Assembly (NCBI RefSeq): GCF_004216955.1
Contig: NZ_SGXL01000001.1
Coordinates: forward strand, 2,873,687-2,937,686
Direction: 5' to 3'
Source of the DNA: Fictibacillus sp. BK138
GTDB taxonomy: Bacteria > Bacillota > Bacilli > Bacillales > Fictibacillaceae
DNA length: 64,000 nt
Shown: in pieces, positions 16,724 to 25,651 of the stretch
How positions within the stretch are numbered: the stretch's first letter is position 1
Layout of the letters: each line of letters opens with the position of its first letter
Notes under the pieces: generated by a model
The model's database searches: none
Told to the model about the DNA's origin: nothing
What the model saw: the letters and a program-made list of their open reading frames with translations, nothing else
Program-made: the position numbers and the translations under genes

Positions 16724-16888
16724 TGGTCCACGATGGCATTTAAGCGGAGGAAAAAAAGAAAGGAACAATACCAGCATTACTCGTGGTTTGATTTCTTATG
16801 TGATGTACTGTTCTTTGTTCCAGAGTTGTTGATTTGGATGATTCGATTGCTTGGAAGAGGAATCTGGAGATTGTTTGACGGCATATAA
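16724..16888 (+). CDS. Small basic/hydrophobic protein, about 50 residues
   Basis: A frame ending at TAA 16886-16888 encodes a basic N-terminus (KRRKKRKEQYQHY) followed by an amphipathic or membrane-associated stretch (SWFDFLCDVLFFVPELLIWM) and a basic end. The start is uncertain: a GTG at 16724 is in frame by my reading. An ATG at about 16733-16734, ideally placed after AGGTGG, appears to be one base off, and I could not settle this. A strong terminator follows immediately, which supports a real gene. The family is not recognised. Confidence 0.5.
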   Translation, partial: WSTMAFKRRKKRKEQYQHYSWFDFLCDVLFFVPELLIWMIRLLGRGIWRLFDGI

Positions 16889-16890
16889 GA

Positions 16891-16920
16891 AGAACCGAAT
16901 CTCAATAAGATTCGGTTCTT
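16891..16920. terminator. Bidirectional terminator
   Basis: AGAACCGAATCT and AGATTCGGTTCT form a perfect 12-bp stem with a 5-nt loop, followed by T-rich DNA. It lies between the small basic gene and the convergent VWA lipoprotein gene. Confidence 0.85.
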
Positions 16921-16925
16921 CCTTT

Positions 16926-18341
16926 TTATTCATTAATTTCATCACGCCATTGCTGTTTCCACGCTTCAACTTTACCGTTAATTTCTTTTTGTACACGCTC
17001 TGCTTCAGCTTGTTTTTCTTCCTTCATTTTTTTAAAGTGTTCATTTCTTAAATCTGCGCTGGCGTCTGCAAGATCAATGACTTCATTTCCTTTCTCTCGC
17101 GGGATGAGGTTATTCTGCTGAAGGAAGTAAACAGCATTCCTAATACGATTTCCTTCATTGGTAGAGATATGAAATAACGGATTATAGATATCATTCATTC
17201 GCTTTTGAGCATCAATATAATCCTGTCCGCTCACTCCCTGTGTCCAGACAAGCTGCCCAATCGTCGGTCGCCATTTTTTCAGAACCTGATCTTCGAGAGA
17301 TGCTTTATCACGAACAGAAGCGTACTTTCCATTACCTGCATCTGCTACTTTCATTAATTGCTGCTGACCTTTATCATCCACATCAAAACCGATAATGTTC
17401 AACTGCGCTTCAATGTTCTTATCCGTAAGCTTTTTGGCTGCAACAACTGGGTTACCTCCGCATGTTTCAACCCCATCACTTACGATATACACGATATTTT
17501 CGTACTCACTCTCAGGATACTGACTTAACAGCTCGTTCGCTTTGTTGATTGCTCCTGCTAGAGGTGTCCAACCACTTGCCTTAAAAGAATTCAACGATTC
17601 ATCAAACGCTGCTCCATCATAACCTTTTAACGGATATACTTCCTCAATGCCTTCACACGATTTAGCTTTGTCAGATTCCTCTCCGGAACCTATATGTCCA
17701 TAAGCAAATAGTGACACACTTGTCTCATCAGGAAGATCACCCGTGAACTTCTTGATCGTTTCTTTTGCGAGGTCCATCTTTACCCCGCCATCAACTTCCG
17801 CTTTCATACTTCCGCTGGCATCGACTAGAACGACCACATTTGTTTTCTTAGGTTTCTTTTCTTCTTCAATTTCATCAGGTCCAGATGGCAGTTCGGGCAT
17901 TACGTAGCCGTGTTCATAAGACAACAATTGCTCGTAATAAGATTCATACTGCCCAGATGCCAACTGATAGACTAGATAATTGTAGATTTCCTGACTCGAT
18001 AGATCTTTATTTTTTGAAAAGTAACTTTTAATCTCTTTTTCTGCTATCGGCTGAAACTCATCCTTATAATAATTGATATAGTCATAGCCATCCCAGCCAT
18101 ATAATCCTTCCAGCTTAGGATCCATATATTTTTCCATTAAGACACCCGGTTTTTGTTTGATCATGTCCTCCAGTTCTTTTGGTGCCTCGGGAATTTTTTC
18201 AGGCTCTTTCTTTTCCGGTGTTTTTTCTGTATTCTTATTAATCTCTTTTTCAGCAGTTCTTTCTTCTTTTTCAGAACATCCGGCAAGCATGGCTATTGAT
18301 AAAAACAAGAGAACGACCATCCTATGTATCTTTTTATTCAT
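16926..18341 (-). CDS. VWA-domain lipoprotein
   Basis: 471 residues. Lipoprotein signal: MNKKIHR, hydrophobic stretch, lipobox LAGC with Cys22. A Lys/Glu/Pro-rich linker follows. The von Willebrand A domain (about 165-340) has the MIDAS motif DASGSMKAE near 174 and VSDGVETCGG further on. The C-terminal part (about 345-471) is helical, with a charged coiled-coil-like end (KKMKEEKQAEAERVQKEI). It is probably a surface protein that binds a ligand through a metal ion. Partners are unknown. The start follows GGGGG 5 nt upstream. Confidence 0.85.
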   Translation of the reverse strand: MNKKIHRMVVLLFLSIAMLAGCSEKEERTAEKEINKNTEKTPEKKEPEKIPEAPKELEDMIKQKPGVLMEKYMDPKLEGLYGWDGYDYINYYKDEFQPIAEKEIKSYFSKNKDLSSQEIYNYLVYQLASGQYESYYEQLLSYEHGYVMPELPSGPDEIEEEKKPKKTNVVVLVDASGSMKAEVDGGVKMDLAKETIKKFTGDLPDETSVSLFAYGHIGSGEESDKAKSCEGIEEVYPLKGYDGAAFDESLNSFKASGWTPLAGAINKANELLSQYPESEYENIVYIVSDGVETCGGNPVVAAKKLTDKNIEAQLNIIGFDVDDKGQQQLMKVADAGNGKYASVRDKASLEDQVLKKWRPTIGQLVWTQGVSGQDYIDAQKRMNDIYNPLFHISTNEGNRIRNAVYFLQQNNLIPREKGNEVIDLADASADLRNEHFKKMKEEKQAEAERVQKEINGKVEAWKQQWRDEINE

Positions 18342-18462
18342 ATGAACCCCCTATTATTGACAAAAATTATACCGTTTCATTGATTCCCCTAAACAGGAAA
18401 ATCGTAACATATTGTGGAAGACTTTTAAAATGATAAAATGGAACTGAATGGGGTGTGATCGG

Positions 18463-19170
18463 ATGAAACTCGATGATGTTATGATTGAACTTGAAGATAT
18501 GGGGAATGAGCAGACCCGCAGCACGTGGATACGTCATGGTGCACAAGGATCGGTATACGGTGTGAAGATCGGGGATATGAAGAAACTCGTAAAACATGTG
18601 AAAAAGAATCAGGAACTTGCCCTCTCCTTATATGAAACTGGTAATTTTGATGCGATGTATTTGGCAGGACTTACAGTAGACCCTAAAAAGATAGAAAAAG
18701 AAACATTGCAGAAATGGGTAAAGAAAGCGAATTGGTACATGCTTGCTGAATATACGGTTGCAGGTGTTGCTTCTGAAAGTAAATATGCATTGGAACTTGC
18801 CCGTGAATGGATGAATGCTAGTGATGAAATGGTTGCTACATGCGGTTGGAGCACTTATGCAAATTATGTGACCATTACCCCTGACGACGAACTAGATCTA
18901 GAAGAGATCCAGAAGTTCCTCCAGCAAGTTCAAGAAACCATTCATACACAACAAAATCGTGTCCGCTATATGATGAACAGCTTTGTGATGGCTGTAGGGA
19001 TTTGTACAAAATCCTTAAGTGAAGAAGCAAGAAGAGTCGCAGACCATATAGGCAAAGTGCATGTTGATGTCGGCAATACATCCTGCAAAGTCCCATATGC
19101 GCCTGAATATATTGAAAAAGCGATAGCCCGAGGCAAGCTTGGTCAAAAAAAGAAAACCGCCATCTGTTAG
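18463..19170 (+). CDS. AlkD-like DNA alkylation repair protein (HEAT-like)
   Basis: 235 residues of the AlkC/AlkD glycosylase superfamily: all-helical HEAT-like repeats, with QGSVYGVKIGDMKKLVK near the N-terminus and LAEYTVAG and CGWSTYANYV in the middle. Family members excise cationic alkylated bases without base flipping. The ATG at 18463 follows GGGGTGTGATCGG. An ATG 15 nt upstream overlaps that ribosome site and is unlikely. Monocistronic, convergent with a histidine kinase gene. It is not linked to the adaA operon 8 kb away. Confidence 0.8.
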   Translation: MKLDDVMIELEDMGNEQTRSTWIRHGAQGSVYGVKIGDMKKLVKHVKKNQELALSLYETGNFDAMYLAGLTVDPKKIEKETLQKWVKKANWYMLAEYTVAGVASESKYALELAREWMNASDEMVATCGWSTYANYVTITPDDELDLEEIQKFLQQVQETIHTQQNRVRYMMNSFVMAVGICTKSLSEEARRVADHIGKVHVDVGNTSCKVPYAPEYIEKAIARGKLGQKKKTAIC

Positions 19171-19183
19171 GGAAAAAATAAAG

Positions 19184-19214
19184 CTGGATTAACCACCCAA
19201 TGGTTACACCAGCT
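19184..19214. terminator. Bidirectional terminator
   Basis: AAGCTGG and CCAGCTT enclose a second pair, TTAACCA and TGGTTA, giving a long hairpin. It overlaps the stop codon of the kinase gene on the minus strand; A/T runs lie on both sides. Confidence 0.8.
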
Positions 19215-21042
19215 TATTATTATTTACATTTTTCTTTAACGTAACGGCAACAGTAGTACCTTGACCAGGAATACTATCCACTTTTAAACTGCCTTGGTGA
19301 TCTGTAATAATTTTATTACTGACCGTAAGACCGAGACCGATACCCTTTTCTTTATTTGTAAAGAACGGCACCCCAATTGTTTTTAGGCGTTCCTCTTCAA
19401 TACCGACTCCAGTATCAGCGAAGATCAGTTTAACGGCTCCATTCCTCTCTTCTTCAATACCTATCGTTAAAACCCCGCCATTGCTCATCGCTTCGATCGC
19501 GTTTTTAATAATGTTAATAAATACTTGTTTAATTTGATTCTTCTCACACGCTACAAACATAGCCTTCTCTTTAAATAAAAGACGGATTTCAACATTATAC
19601 AGATTAGCTTCTGTTGCGAGAAGCATGACCGTATCCTGAAGGAGCTGGACAAGATTTACTTCTTTCTCCATTTGCAGTGCATCCGGTTTGGCCAAAGCCA
19701 TAAATTCATTAACGATATGCTCAATTCGGTTCAATTCCTCATAAATGACTTCATGATAGAAATGTTGTTTTTCCTTATCGATCTCATTTTGTTTTAACAA
19801 ACTGAATAGGCCTTTTATTGAAGTAAGTGGATTACGGATCTCGTGAGCTACACCTGCTGCAAGCTCACCTAATACAGCCAGCTTTTCACTGTTGTGTATA
19901 AATTCTTCCGCTTTTTTCTTTTCAGTAATATCTCTGGAAATAAACACAAGTCCATCCACTTTACCGTTTTCCGAGAGCATCGGCATCCCTTTACCTTCTA
20001 GAATAACTTCCTTCCCCGATACATGTATTTTTCGATATACAAGTGGCTGCGGGTTCTCTGAAGCTGCAAGAAGCCCTATATACTTCTGAACAGAAGCGTG
20101 ATCCTCATTGTGAATAAACCTAAAGGCATCCTGTCCAAGTAACGTTTGAGGATTGATACCCAGTATGTCTTGATACGAGAGGGATGCAAACAAATACTTC
20201 CCTTCCATATCGATCAAACAAATTAAATCGTTGGTATGTTCAAGGATTAATCGGTGGGTATGTTCACTTTTTCGCAAAGCATACTCTGCTTCTTTCCGCT
20301 TCGTAATATCTCTTGAAGCCACAACAGCATATCGAGGGGAGTTCTTTTCATTCACTGGCGTTCCCTGTGATTCGAGCCAGATATATGAGCCGTTTTTTTT
20401 CTGATAGCGGTATTCTACAGTCAGAGGGGTTTGCTCAGAAATCATTCTCATAAACTCAGAGATCACGTATGAACGATCTTCAGCGTGCACTAAATTAAAT
20501 GGACTAGTTCCGATCGCTTCTTTTTGTGAGTAGCCTGTAACCCATTCATAAGAAGGAGTCAGATAAGTAAATACACCTCTGTCGTTGACCAGACCAATGA
20601 TATCGATCATATTCTCTGTAATCAGGTTTAAGTGATCTAACGTTTCTTTCTTCTCAAGCTTTTGCTTCGTGATATCTCTGAGAATGATTTGTGTAGCATC
20701 TGATGAAAACATGAGCGGGAATCCAATCACTTCTAAGATAATACGGTTTCCTTTTTGAGTAATCCAAGTCTGTTCACAAGGCATCGGTGCAACGCCATTT
20801 TTACAAGACTGAATTCTTTCTTCGACTAAACCATGTATTTCCGATGGGAGATTGTCCCAGATTGGTTTACCGATGATGTCTTCTTCTGCTTCTAAAATCT
20901 TTTTTGCTGCGGGGTTAACATACATCCACTTACGGTCTTCCTGGATTAGAAATGGAGTCTCAGAATGCTCGAATTTCTTTGCATATCGATTGATTTGGCT
21001 AACTAGTACGTCTGCTGCTGGATGACCATCTGGAATCTTCAT
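19204..21042 (-). CDS. Multi-PAS sensor histidine kinase, sporulation-kinase type
   Basis: 612 residues, no membrane segment, so cytosolic. Three PAS domains are visible (about 25-125, 135-250 and 258-375), each ending in a DITK/DITKRKEAE/DITEKKKAEE linker. HisKA follows with phospho-acceptor His400 (AAGVAHEIRNPLTSIK). The ATPase domain has the N box INIIKNAIEAM, FADTGVGIEEERL and GIGLGLTVSNKI. The layout is that of KinA/KinE-like kinases feeding the Spo0 phosphorelay. No response regulator is adjacent, which is typical for these kinases. The ATG at 21042 has GGAGGGTGG just upstream. Confidence 0.88.
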   Translation of the reverse strand: MKIPDGHPAADVLVSQINRYAKKFEHSETPFLIQEDRKWMYVNPAAKKILEAEEDIIGKPIWDNLPSEIHGLVEERIQSCKNGVAPMPCEQTWITQKGNRIILEVIGFPLMFSSDATQIILRDITKQKLEKKETLDHLNLITENMIDIIGLVNDRGVFTYLTPSYEWVTGYSQKEAIGTSPFNLVHAEDRSYVISEFMRMISEQTPLTVEYRYQKKNGSYIWLESQGTPVNEKNSPRYAVVASRDITKRKEAEYALRKSEHTHRLILEHTNDLICLIDMEGKYLFASLSYQDILGINPQTLLGQDAFRFIHNEDHASVQKYIGLLAASENPQPLVYRKIHVSGKEVILEGKGMPMLSENGKVDGLVFISRDITEKKKAEEFIHNSEKLAVLGELAAGVAHEIRNPLTSIKGLFSLLKQNEIDKEKQHFYHEVIYEELNRIEHIVNEFMALAKPDALQMEKEVNLVQLLQDTVMLLATEANLYNVEIRLLFKEKAMFVACEKNQIKQVFINIIKNAIEAMSNGGVLTIGIEEERNGAVKLIFADTGVGIEEERLKTIGVPFFTNKEKGIGLGLTVSNKIITDHQGSLKVDSIPGQGTTVAVTLKKNVNNNKLV

Positions 21043-21190
21043 ATCCACCCTCCATCGCAAAACGTCTTCTTCCAAGAGACGTTTATTTAATTAACTAAAT
21101 TATAAACATATGTTCATTTATAAATAAAGAATTTTTTACATGATTATCCTTAATGTTGAAAAAATTTACAATCAGAAAGCAGTGGAGGAT

Positions 21191-21442
21191 TTAACTTAGT
21201 ACTGGCGGGGTTTTAAGTTTCTTTTCGTATAGGGTTTTACTCTGAAGAAAGGAAAAGTTAGCAAGTTTTATTGCTGTTCTTCTGTCGTTGCTCGTTTTTG
21301 AGACCATGAGGATGTGTTCTTGTTTATAGTAGAGCATACTGATAACCACTGTAGTTTTGTGGGGATATTGAAAGATATCAATATCTACTAGATCACCTCC
21401 AGAAATCACTCGAAAAAAACGGTAACGCGGGGAACTTTTCAT
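21191..21442 (-). CDS. Small hypothetical protein
   Basis: 83 residues starting MKSSPRYRFF. The frame is open further upstream, but the ATG at 21442 has AAAGGGG at good distance, and the upstream part reads through AT-rich intergenic DNA. The protein is basic, with a predicted mixed alpha/beta pattern and no membrane segment (VVISMLYYKQEHILMV is a beta-like stretch). The family is not recognised. The rest of the gap to 21608 shows no other gene. Confidence 0.5.
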   Translation of the reverse strand: MKSSPRYRFFRVISGGDLVDIDIFQYPHKTTVVISMLYYKQEHILMVSKTSNDRRTAIKLANFSFLQSKTLYEKKLKTPPVLS

Positions 21443-21608
21443 CCTCATCAACCCCTTTATTATTTTCCAAGCAGATGTCTTGTATATAAAAGTTTTATTA
21501 ATTAAATAATAGGTCGTTATATGAAATTTGTCAATATATTCTGTCAATTTAAGTCGATTTCCCGGGAAATTAGTAGTGTTATTTGTAATAATTTCGATAT
21601 AAAAGAAT

Positions 21609-21634
21609 AAAAGACGGACTTTAGCCCGTCTTTT
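21609..21634. terminator. Terminator
   Basis: AAAAGACGG and CCGTCTTTT pair perfectly (9 bp) and overlap the stop codon of the gene at 21633-21866 on the minus strand. Confidence 0.8.
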
Positions 21635-21866
21635 AATTTTTATTTGGCGGTTTTTCATTGTCAGGTGATGTCTGTCCGCCAGCACCAGATGAATCCTTAT
21701 CTTCTTTAATAGGCGGGTTCTCGCGTTCTTTATTAGAGGAATGATGGGCCACAGATATTACTTGGAAGCCCGTCCCATAAAGCTGCTCGTTAAGTTTCGA
21801 TTCTACTTCTCGCCCTTCATGCAATACTCTTTCATCATATTCAAGTTCCACAGTAATTGATTTCAT
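21633..21866 (-). CDS. Small acidic hypothetical protein with disordered tail
   Basis: 77 residues. The N-terminal 45 residues (MKSITVELEYDERVLHEG...) could form a small alpha/beta fold. The rest is polar and probably disordered, rich in Lys, Glu, Asp, Pro and Gly. The ATG at 21866 follows GGAGGAG; an in-frame ATG eight codons upstream lacks one. The family is not recognised. Confidence 0.6.
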   Translation of the reverse strand: MKSITVELEYDERVLHEGREVESKLNEQLYGTGFQVISVAHHSSNKERENPPIKEDKDSSGAGGQTSPDNEKPPNKN

Positions 21867-21918
21867 TGTGTATCTCCTCCTTTTATACATTCGTACCCGT
21901 CTTCTATTTTTATAAACA

Positions 21919-21948
21919 AAAAGACCAGTCGATGCTGACTGGTCTTTT
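21919..21948 (-). terminator. Terminator of the CNNM/TlyC gene
   Basis: AAAGACCAGTC and GACTGGTCTTT form a perfect stem with a 6-nt loop and a T run, just 3' of the gene at 21953-23311. Confidence 0.85.
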
Positions 21949-21952
21949 AATG

Positions 21953-23311
21953 TTAAGCTTCTTTTTCAATTAGTGTATTTTCAGCATCTTCAACTGAGGC
22001 ATCACTTTCTTGATCCACTTCTCTTTTAGAGATTTCAATCTTCTTAACTTGGTGTCCATCGAGTTCGATCACTTTGAAATCATAACTCTCATATATGATG
22101 ACTTGCTGTTCTTGGATCTCGGAATTTTGAGACAGCACCCATCCGCCGATCGTGTCCAATTCACTATCATCTATTTCGAGTCCGTAAATATCATTAACTT
22201 CTGATATTAGCACTTTACCGTCAAAATGCTTTACGTTCGGGCTAATCGATTGAATCATTGGAGATTCATCTTCGTCAAACTCATCGCGAATTTCACCGAC
22301 TAGTTCTTCCAAAATATCTTCGATGGTTACGATACCTGCTGTACCTCCGTATTCATCAACAAGGACAGCCATATGAAATCCTTTTTTCTGAAGCTTTAAT
22401 AATGTTTCTTTAATAGGTGTATTTTCAAAAACGCTTAAGGTTGGTCTAATATAATGTTCAAGTGGATATTCCTTTCCTTTGATCAGATCAAAGAATACTT
22501 CTTTCGCATTAACCATACCAAGCACATTATCTTTATCTTCACCCACTACTGGGTAACGTGTATATTTTTCTTCAGCAATGATATCGATGTTTTCCTGCAT
22601 GGTATTATCCAGATACATACAAACCATCTCTGTACGAGGGACCATAATCTCTTTTGCAGTTCTGTCATCAAATTCAAATACTTTTTCTACATAGCTGAAT
22701 TCAGACTTGTTGATCTCGCCACTTTTGTAACTCTCACTCAAAATTAAACGGAGCTCTTCTTCTGTATGTGCCATGTCATGTTCTGAAGCTGGCTTCAAAC
22801 CAAACATTCTCACTAGAAGCTGTGCACTTCCGTTCAAGAACCAAATGAATGGATACATCACTCTGTAAAAACCAATCAAAGCAGGTGATAGCATCAAGCT
22901 GATTGATTCAGCTTTTTGAATCGCTACAGTTTTTGGTGCTAATTCACCAAGAACCACATGCAGAAAAGTAATAGATGAAAAGGCAATAGCAAATGACAGA
23001 GTATGAACAACTGCCGTGCTTAATTCCATTCTTTCAAAAACCGGACCTAGAATAGCTTCTACTGTTGGTTCTCCCAACCACCCAAGTCCTAAAGCTGTGA
23101 TTGTAATCCCTAGCTGACACGCTGATAGTGACCCATCTAGGTTCTCAATGACCTTTTGGGCGGCAATCGCACGCTTGTTTCCTTCTTCGGCTAGCTGGTC
23201 AATCCGTGATTTTCGAATCTTTACGATCGCAAACTCTGCTGCTACGAAAAAAGCTGTTAGTAGAATTAATACGGCTACTGCAAATAATTTCAATAAGGTC
23301 AAACTGTCCAA
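21953..23311 (-). CDS. CNNM/TlyC-family transporter (DUF21-CBS-CorC_HlyC)
   Basis: 452 residues. Domain order: DUF21 membrane domain with about four helices (residues 1-190; includes SACQLGITITALGLGWLGEP), two CBS domains (about 215-330; KEIMVPRTEMVCM and MAVLVDEYGGTAGIVTIEDI) and a CorC_HlyC domain (about 350-435). Relatives in Bacillus and Staphylococcus (MpfA, YhdP) are linked to magnesium efflux; older names call them hemolysin C. The start is a TTG at 23311 with AAGGAG 5 nt upstream. Monocistronic and divergent from uppP. Confidence 0.9.
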   Translation of the reverse strand: MDSLTLLKLFAVAVLILLTAFFVAAEFAIVKIRKSRIDQLAEEGNKRAIAAQKVIENLDGSLSACQLGITITALGLGWLGEPTVEAILGPVFERMELSTAVVHTLSFAIAFSSITFLHVVLGELAPKTVAIQKAESISLMLSPALIGFYRVMYPFIWFLNGSAQLLVRMFGLKPASEHDMAHTEEELRLILSESYKSGEINKSEFSYVEKVFEFDDRTAKEIMVPRTEMVCMYLDNTMQENIDIIAEEKYTRYPVVGEDKDNVLGMVNAKEVFFDLIKGKEYPLEHYIRPTLSVFENTPIKETLLKLQKKGFHMAVLVDEYGGTAGIVTIEDILEELVGEIRDEFDEDESPMIQSISPNVKHFDGKVLISEVNDIYGLEIDDSELDTIGGWVLSQNSEIQEQQVIIYESYDFKVIELDGHQVKKIEISKREVDQESDASVEDAENTLIEKEA

Positions 23312-23541
23312 AAAGACTCCTTATACCCCAATGACTCTGGAATATAAGTTGTCACCTCCTAGGGTTTATAAATTTTATTTATTTAGAAAAGTATATCATA
23401 AAATACAAGAACTGACTGAAAAAACGACTTTCCATATCTTACAGCTAAAAAACTTTTATTTTAGTAGTAGTCAAATTTTCTTTTCTTTTTCTAAAATGTT
23501 ATATTTACGTTGATTTCTATGATTGAAAGGTGAACTTACTA

Positions 23542-24351
23542 ATGGACTTAAAAGAACTATTGATCTACATCTTTTTCGGTATGGTTCAAGGATTCACTGA
23601 ACCTATCCCGGTATCTTCAAGCGGCCATCTCGTAATCATGCAATACTTTATGGGTATTGAAGTAAAGGATTTAAACTTTGAAGTACTTGTTAACTTTGCT
23701 TCTCTTCTAGCTGTTTTGCTTGTTTATAAACAAGATCTATACGAGCTTATTAAAAATACGTTCGCTTATTTATCCACTCGTAAAGAAGAATATAAATCTG
23801 ACTTTATGTTCTCTATTTATTTAGTGCTAGCTACTATTCCAGTTGCGGTCCTCGGTATTCTTTTTGAGGAAATGATTGGAGAACACTTAAAAGGAATTCA
23901 GCAAGTTGGCTTTGCTCTTCTTGCTACAGCCGTCGCTTTATACTTAATTAGAAACTTGAAAGGATACAAAGGTGACAAAAGCCTGACTGTAAAAGATGCG
24001 GTTGTCGTTGGATTCGCACAAGCAGTTGCGCTTATTCCAGGCATCAGCCGTTCAGGAGCAACGATCGTAGCATGTATGGCGCTCGGCATGAAACAGGATA
24101 CAGCGCTTCGATTTTCGTTCTTCTTATATATACCTGTAAGCTTAGGAACCTTTTTATTGTCTGTTGGTGACATCGCAGGTTCATCTAACTTCAGTGAGAT
24201 GGCATTGCCTTACGCAGGGGCTTTTATTGCATCTCTTATCTTCTCCTACTTTTCATTGAAATGGTTCATGGGGATAATGAAGCGCGGCAACCTTGGGTAT
24301 TTTGCTTTATATTGTCTTGTAGCTGGATTGTTTATCGTATTTTATTTCTAA
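23542..24351 (+). CDS. uppP: Undecaprenyl-diphosphate phosphatase (UppP/BacA type)
   Basis: 269 residues, a multi-pass membrane enzyme that recycles the undecaprenyl carrier for wall synthesis and can confer bacitracin tolerance. Active-site motifs: VQGFTEPIPVSSSGHL (Gln16, Glu20 and His29 of the conserved set) and PGISRSGATI. Most UppP proteins have TEFLPVSSTGH here, so this is the EPIPVSSSGH subfamily. The ATG at 23542 follows AAAGGTG; a GTG four codons upstream overlaps that site. Followed by a strong terminator. Confidence 0.9.
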   Translation: MDLKELLIYIFFGMVQGFTEPIPVSSSGHLVIMQYFMGIEVKDLNFEVLVNFASLLAVLLVYKQDLYELIKNTFAYLSTRKEEYKSDFMFSIYLVLATIPVAVLGILFEEMIGEHLKGIQQVGFALLATAVALYLIRNLKGYKGDKSLTVKDAVVVGFAQAVALIPGISRSGATIVACMALGMKQDTALRFSFFLYIPVSLGTFLLSVGDIAGSSNFSEMALPYAGAFIASLIFSYFSLKWFMGIMKRGNLGYFALYCLVAGLFIVFYF

Positions 24352-24355
24352 AAAT

Positions 24356-24387
24356 AAAGAGCTTGAGAAATTGTTCTCAAGCTCTTT
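24356..24387. terminator. Bidirectional terminator
   Basis: AAAGAGCTTGAG and CTCAAGCTCTTT form a perfect 12-bp stem with an 8-nt loop and a T run; it lies between convergent genes. Confidence 0.88.
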
Positions 24388-24390
24388 TTG

Positions 24391-24702
24391 TTATTCTTCG
24401 GCCAATTCTACAGTATCCAGATTGACCTCTCTCTTTAGGACCATTTTGTTTTGTTTTTCGTCATAGAAATAGATTTTCATCTGATTGTCTTCAACCAGCT
24501 CCGTATCACCGGTAAACAACCCAAAATACCCATTTCCTAGCGGAACAAGGTTTTTATGAAATTGACTCCCCTGGTATGACATATCGTCGTAGTTATGATC
24601 AACCGTTACATTGCTCCCGCTAGGAACGAACACCAATATAACCGCAATAACGATTAACGTGATCCGAATCCTTCGCAGCTCATCACTAAAGTCAGAATAC
24701 AT
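24391..24702 (-). CDS. Hypothetical membrane-anchored protein
   Basis: 103 residues. One membrane segment near residues 13-29 (ITLIVIAVILVFVPSG) is followed by a polar extracytoplasmic domain with NYDDMSYQGSQFHKN. No catalytic motif is recognised. The start follows AGAGGGG. Single gene. Confidence 0.6.
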   Translation of the reverse strand: MYSDFSDELRRIRITLIVIAVILVFVPSGSNVTVDHNYDDMSYQGSQFHKNLVPLGNGYFGLFTGDTELVEDNQMKIYFYDEKQNKMVLKREVNLDTVELAEE

Positions 24703-24862
24703 ACGTTTCCCCTCTTTTCCTTTCTTAACTTTACCATAAAAAGGAATATTGAATTAACAATAGTTTTAAAAAATGGTGCCTTTGTTGGGAGACTTATTCA
24801 TTTAGAAGTGGTATTCTAATTATTGGAAAATAATACCGAAAATGAAAGGATGTTGACCTCGA

Positions 24863-25513
24863 TTGGATTTTATTTTGGACAATAAATGGGCTTTTCTTAT
24901 TGTAGCGGAAGTCATATTTTGGGTCTCGACCCTTTCGTTCTTGATCGTAAGATACTGGTTTAATCTGAAGACACTGAGTATCGCCTTCTTTGTATTATTT
25001 ATCGTAAACGATCTATGGATTGCCACGATGGGTTATTTTGATTATATGAGGACTGGTGAATTTTCTGCTTATCAAATCATCATCTTAATCGTGATCGCGT
25101 ATGCATTTCTTTACGGAAAAAGTGATTTTCAAAAACTTGATCATTTTATACAGCGAAAAGTGGCAAAATGGCGCGGGCTGCCAGAACCCACATTAACGAA
25201 CATTAAACCGCTTTATGGGACAGAGCATGCCAAACAAGAAAGAAGAAATTTTTATGGACACTTATTCATCTTCTCGGCGGTCCAAGTGTTGTTCTTTTTT
25301 ATGTTTGGTTTATCCGATGCTGTTTCCTCTATTCAACTCGATACTCTGTTTGAAGATTGGTATGATCAGAAAGAAACAGATTTGTTCTATAAAAATGATA
25401 CAGCCAATAACGTTACCCGTATTTGGGCTCTCATTCTTGCGATCGATTTTGTCTTTTCTATGTCATATTCCATCTTTCCTAAAAAAGAAAAACAACTTAC
25501 ACGTTCAGCGTAA
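24863..25513 (+). CDS. Integral membrane protein of unknown function
   Basis: 216 residues with about five hydrophobic segments (near 10-28, 36-54, 70-84, 131-148 and 188-205) and a central cytoplasmic-type loop with basic residues (QRKVAKWRGLPEP). Aspartates sit inside or next to several helices. The family is not recognised. The most likely start is a TTG at 24863 with AAAGGATG about 10 nt upstream. Confidence 0.65.
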   Translation: MDFILDNKWAFLIVAEVIFWVSTLSFLIVRYWFNLKTLSIAFFVLFIVNDLWIATMGYFDYMRTGEFSAYQIIILIVIAYAFLYGKSDFQKLDHFIQRKVAKWRGLPEPTLTNIKPLYGTEHAKQERRNFYGHLFIFSAVQVLFFFMFGLSDAVSSIQLDTLFEDWYDQKETDLFYKNDTANNVTRIWALILAIDFVFSMSYSIFPKKEKQLTRSA

Positions 25514-25593
25514 AGTGCTGTTTCCAGTTATGGTAACCGTGTATGTCATCCTCTTAGGTATGTAAATACATAAATGGTTAAAATAAAATAAAA

Positions 25594-25641
25594 GACGGAG
25601 CTGCCAAAAAAGTAAAATAAACTTACTTTTGGAGCTCCGTC
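25594..25641. terminator. Long bidirectional terminator
   Basis: GACGGAGCT and AGCTCCGTC form the stem base; CCAAAA/TTTTGG and AAGTAA/TTACTT continue it towards the loop. It lies between a convergent pair of membrane-protein genes. Confidence 0.85.
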
Positions 25642-25651
25642 ATCTTTTAGG

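Noticed and set aside
21443-21685. N-terminal extension of the small gene at 21191-21442
   Set aside because: It crosses a terminator and AT-rich non-coding DNA, while a good ribosome site supports the internal ATG.
23330-23360. Leader peptide before the CNNM/TlyC gene (AGGAGG about 40 nt upstream of the real ribosome site)
   Set aside because: A strong AGGAGG is present, but no start codon follows at a usable distance, so no leader frame can be supported.
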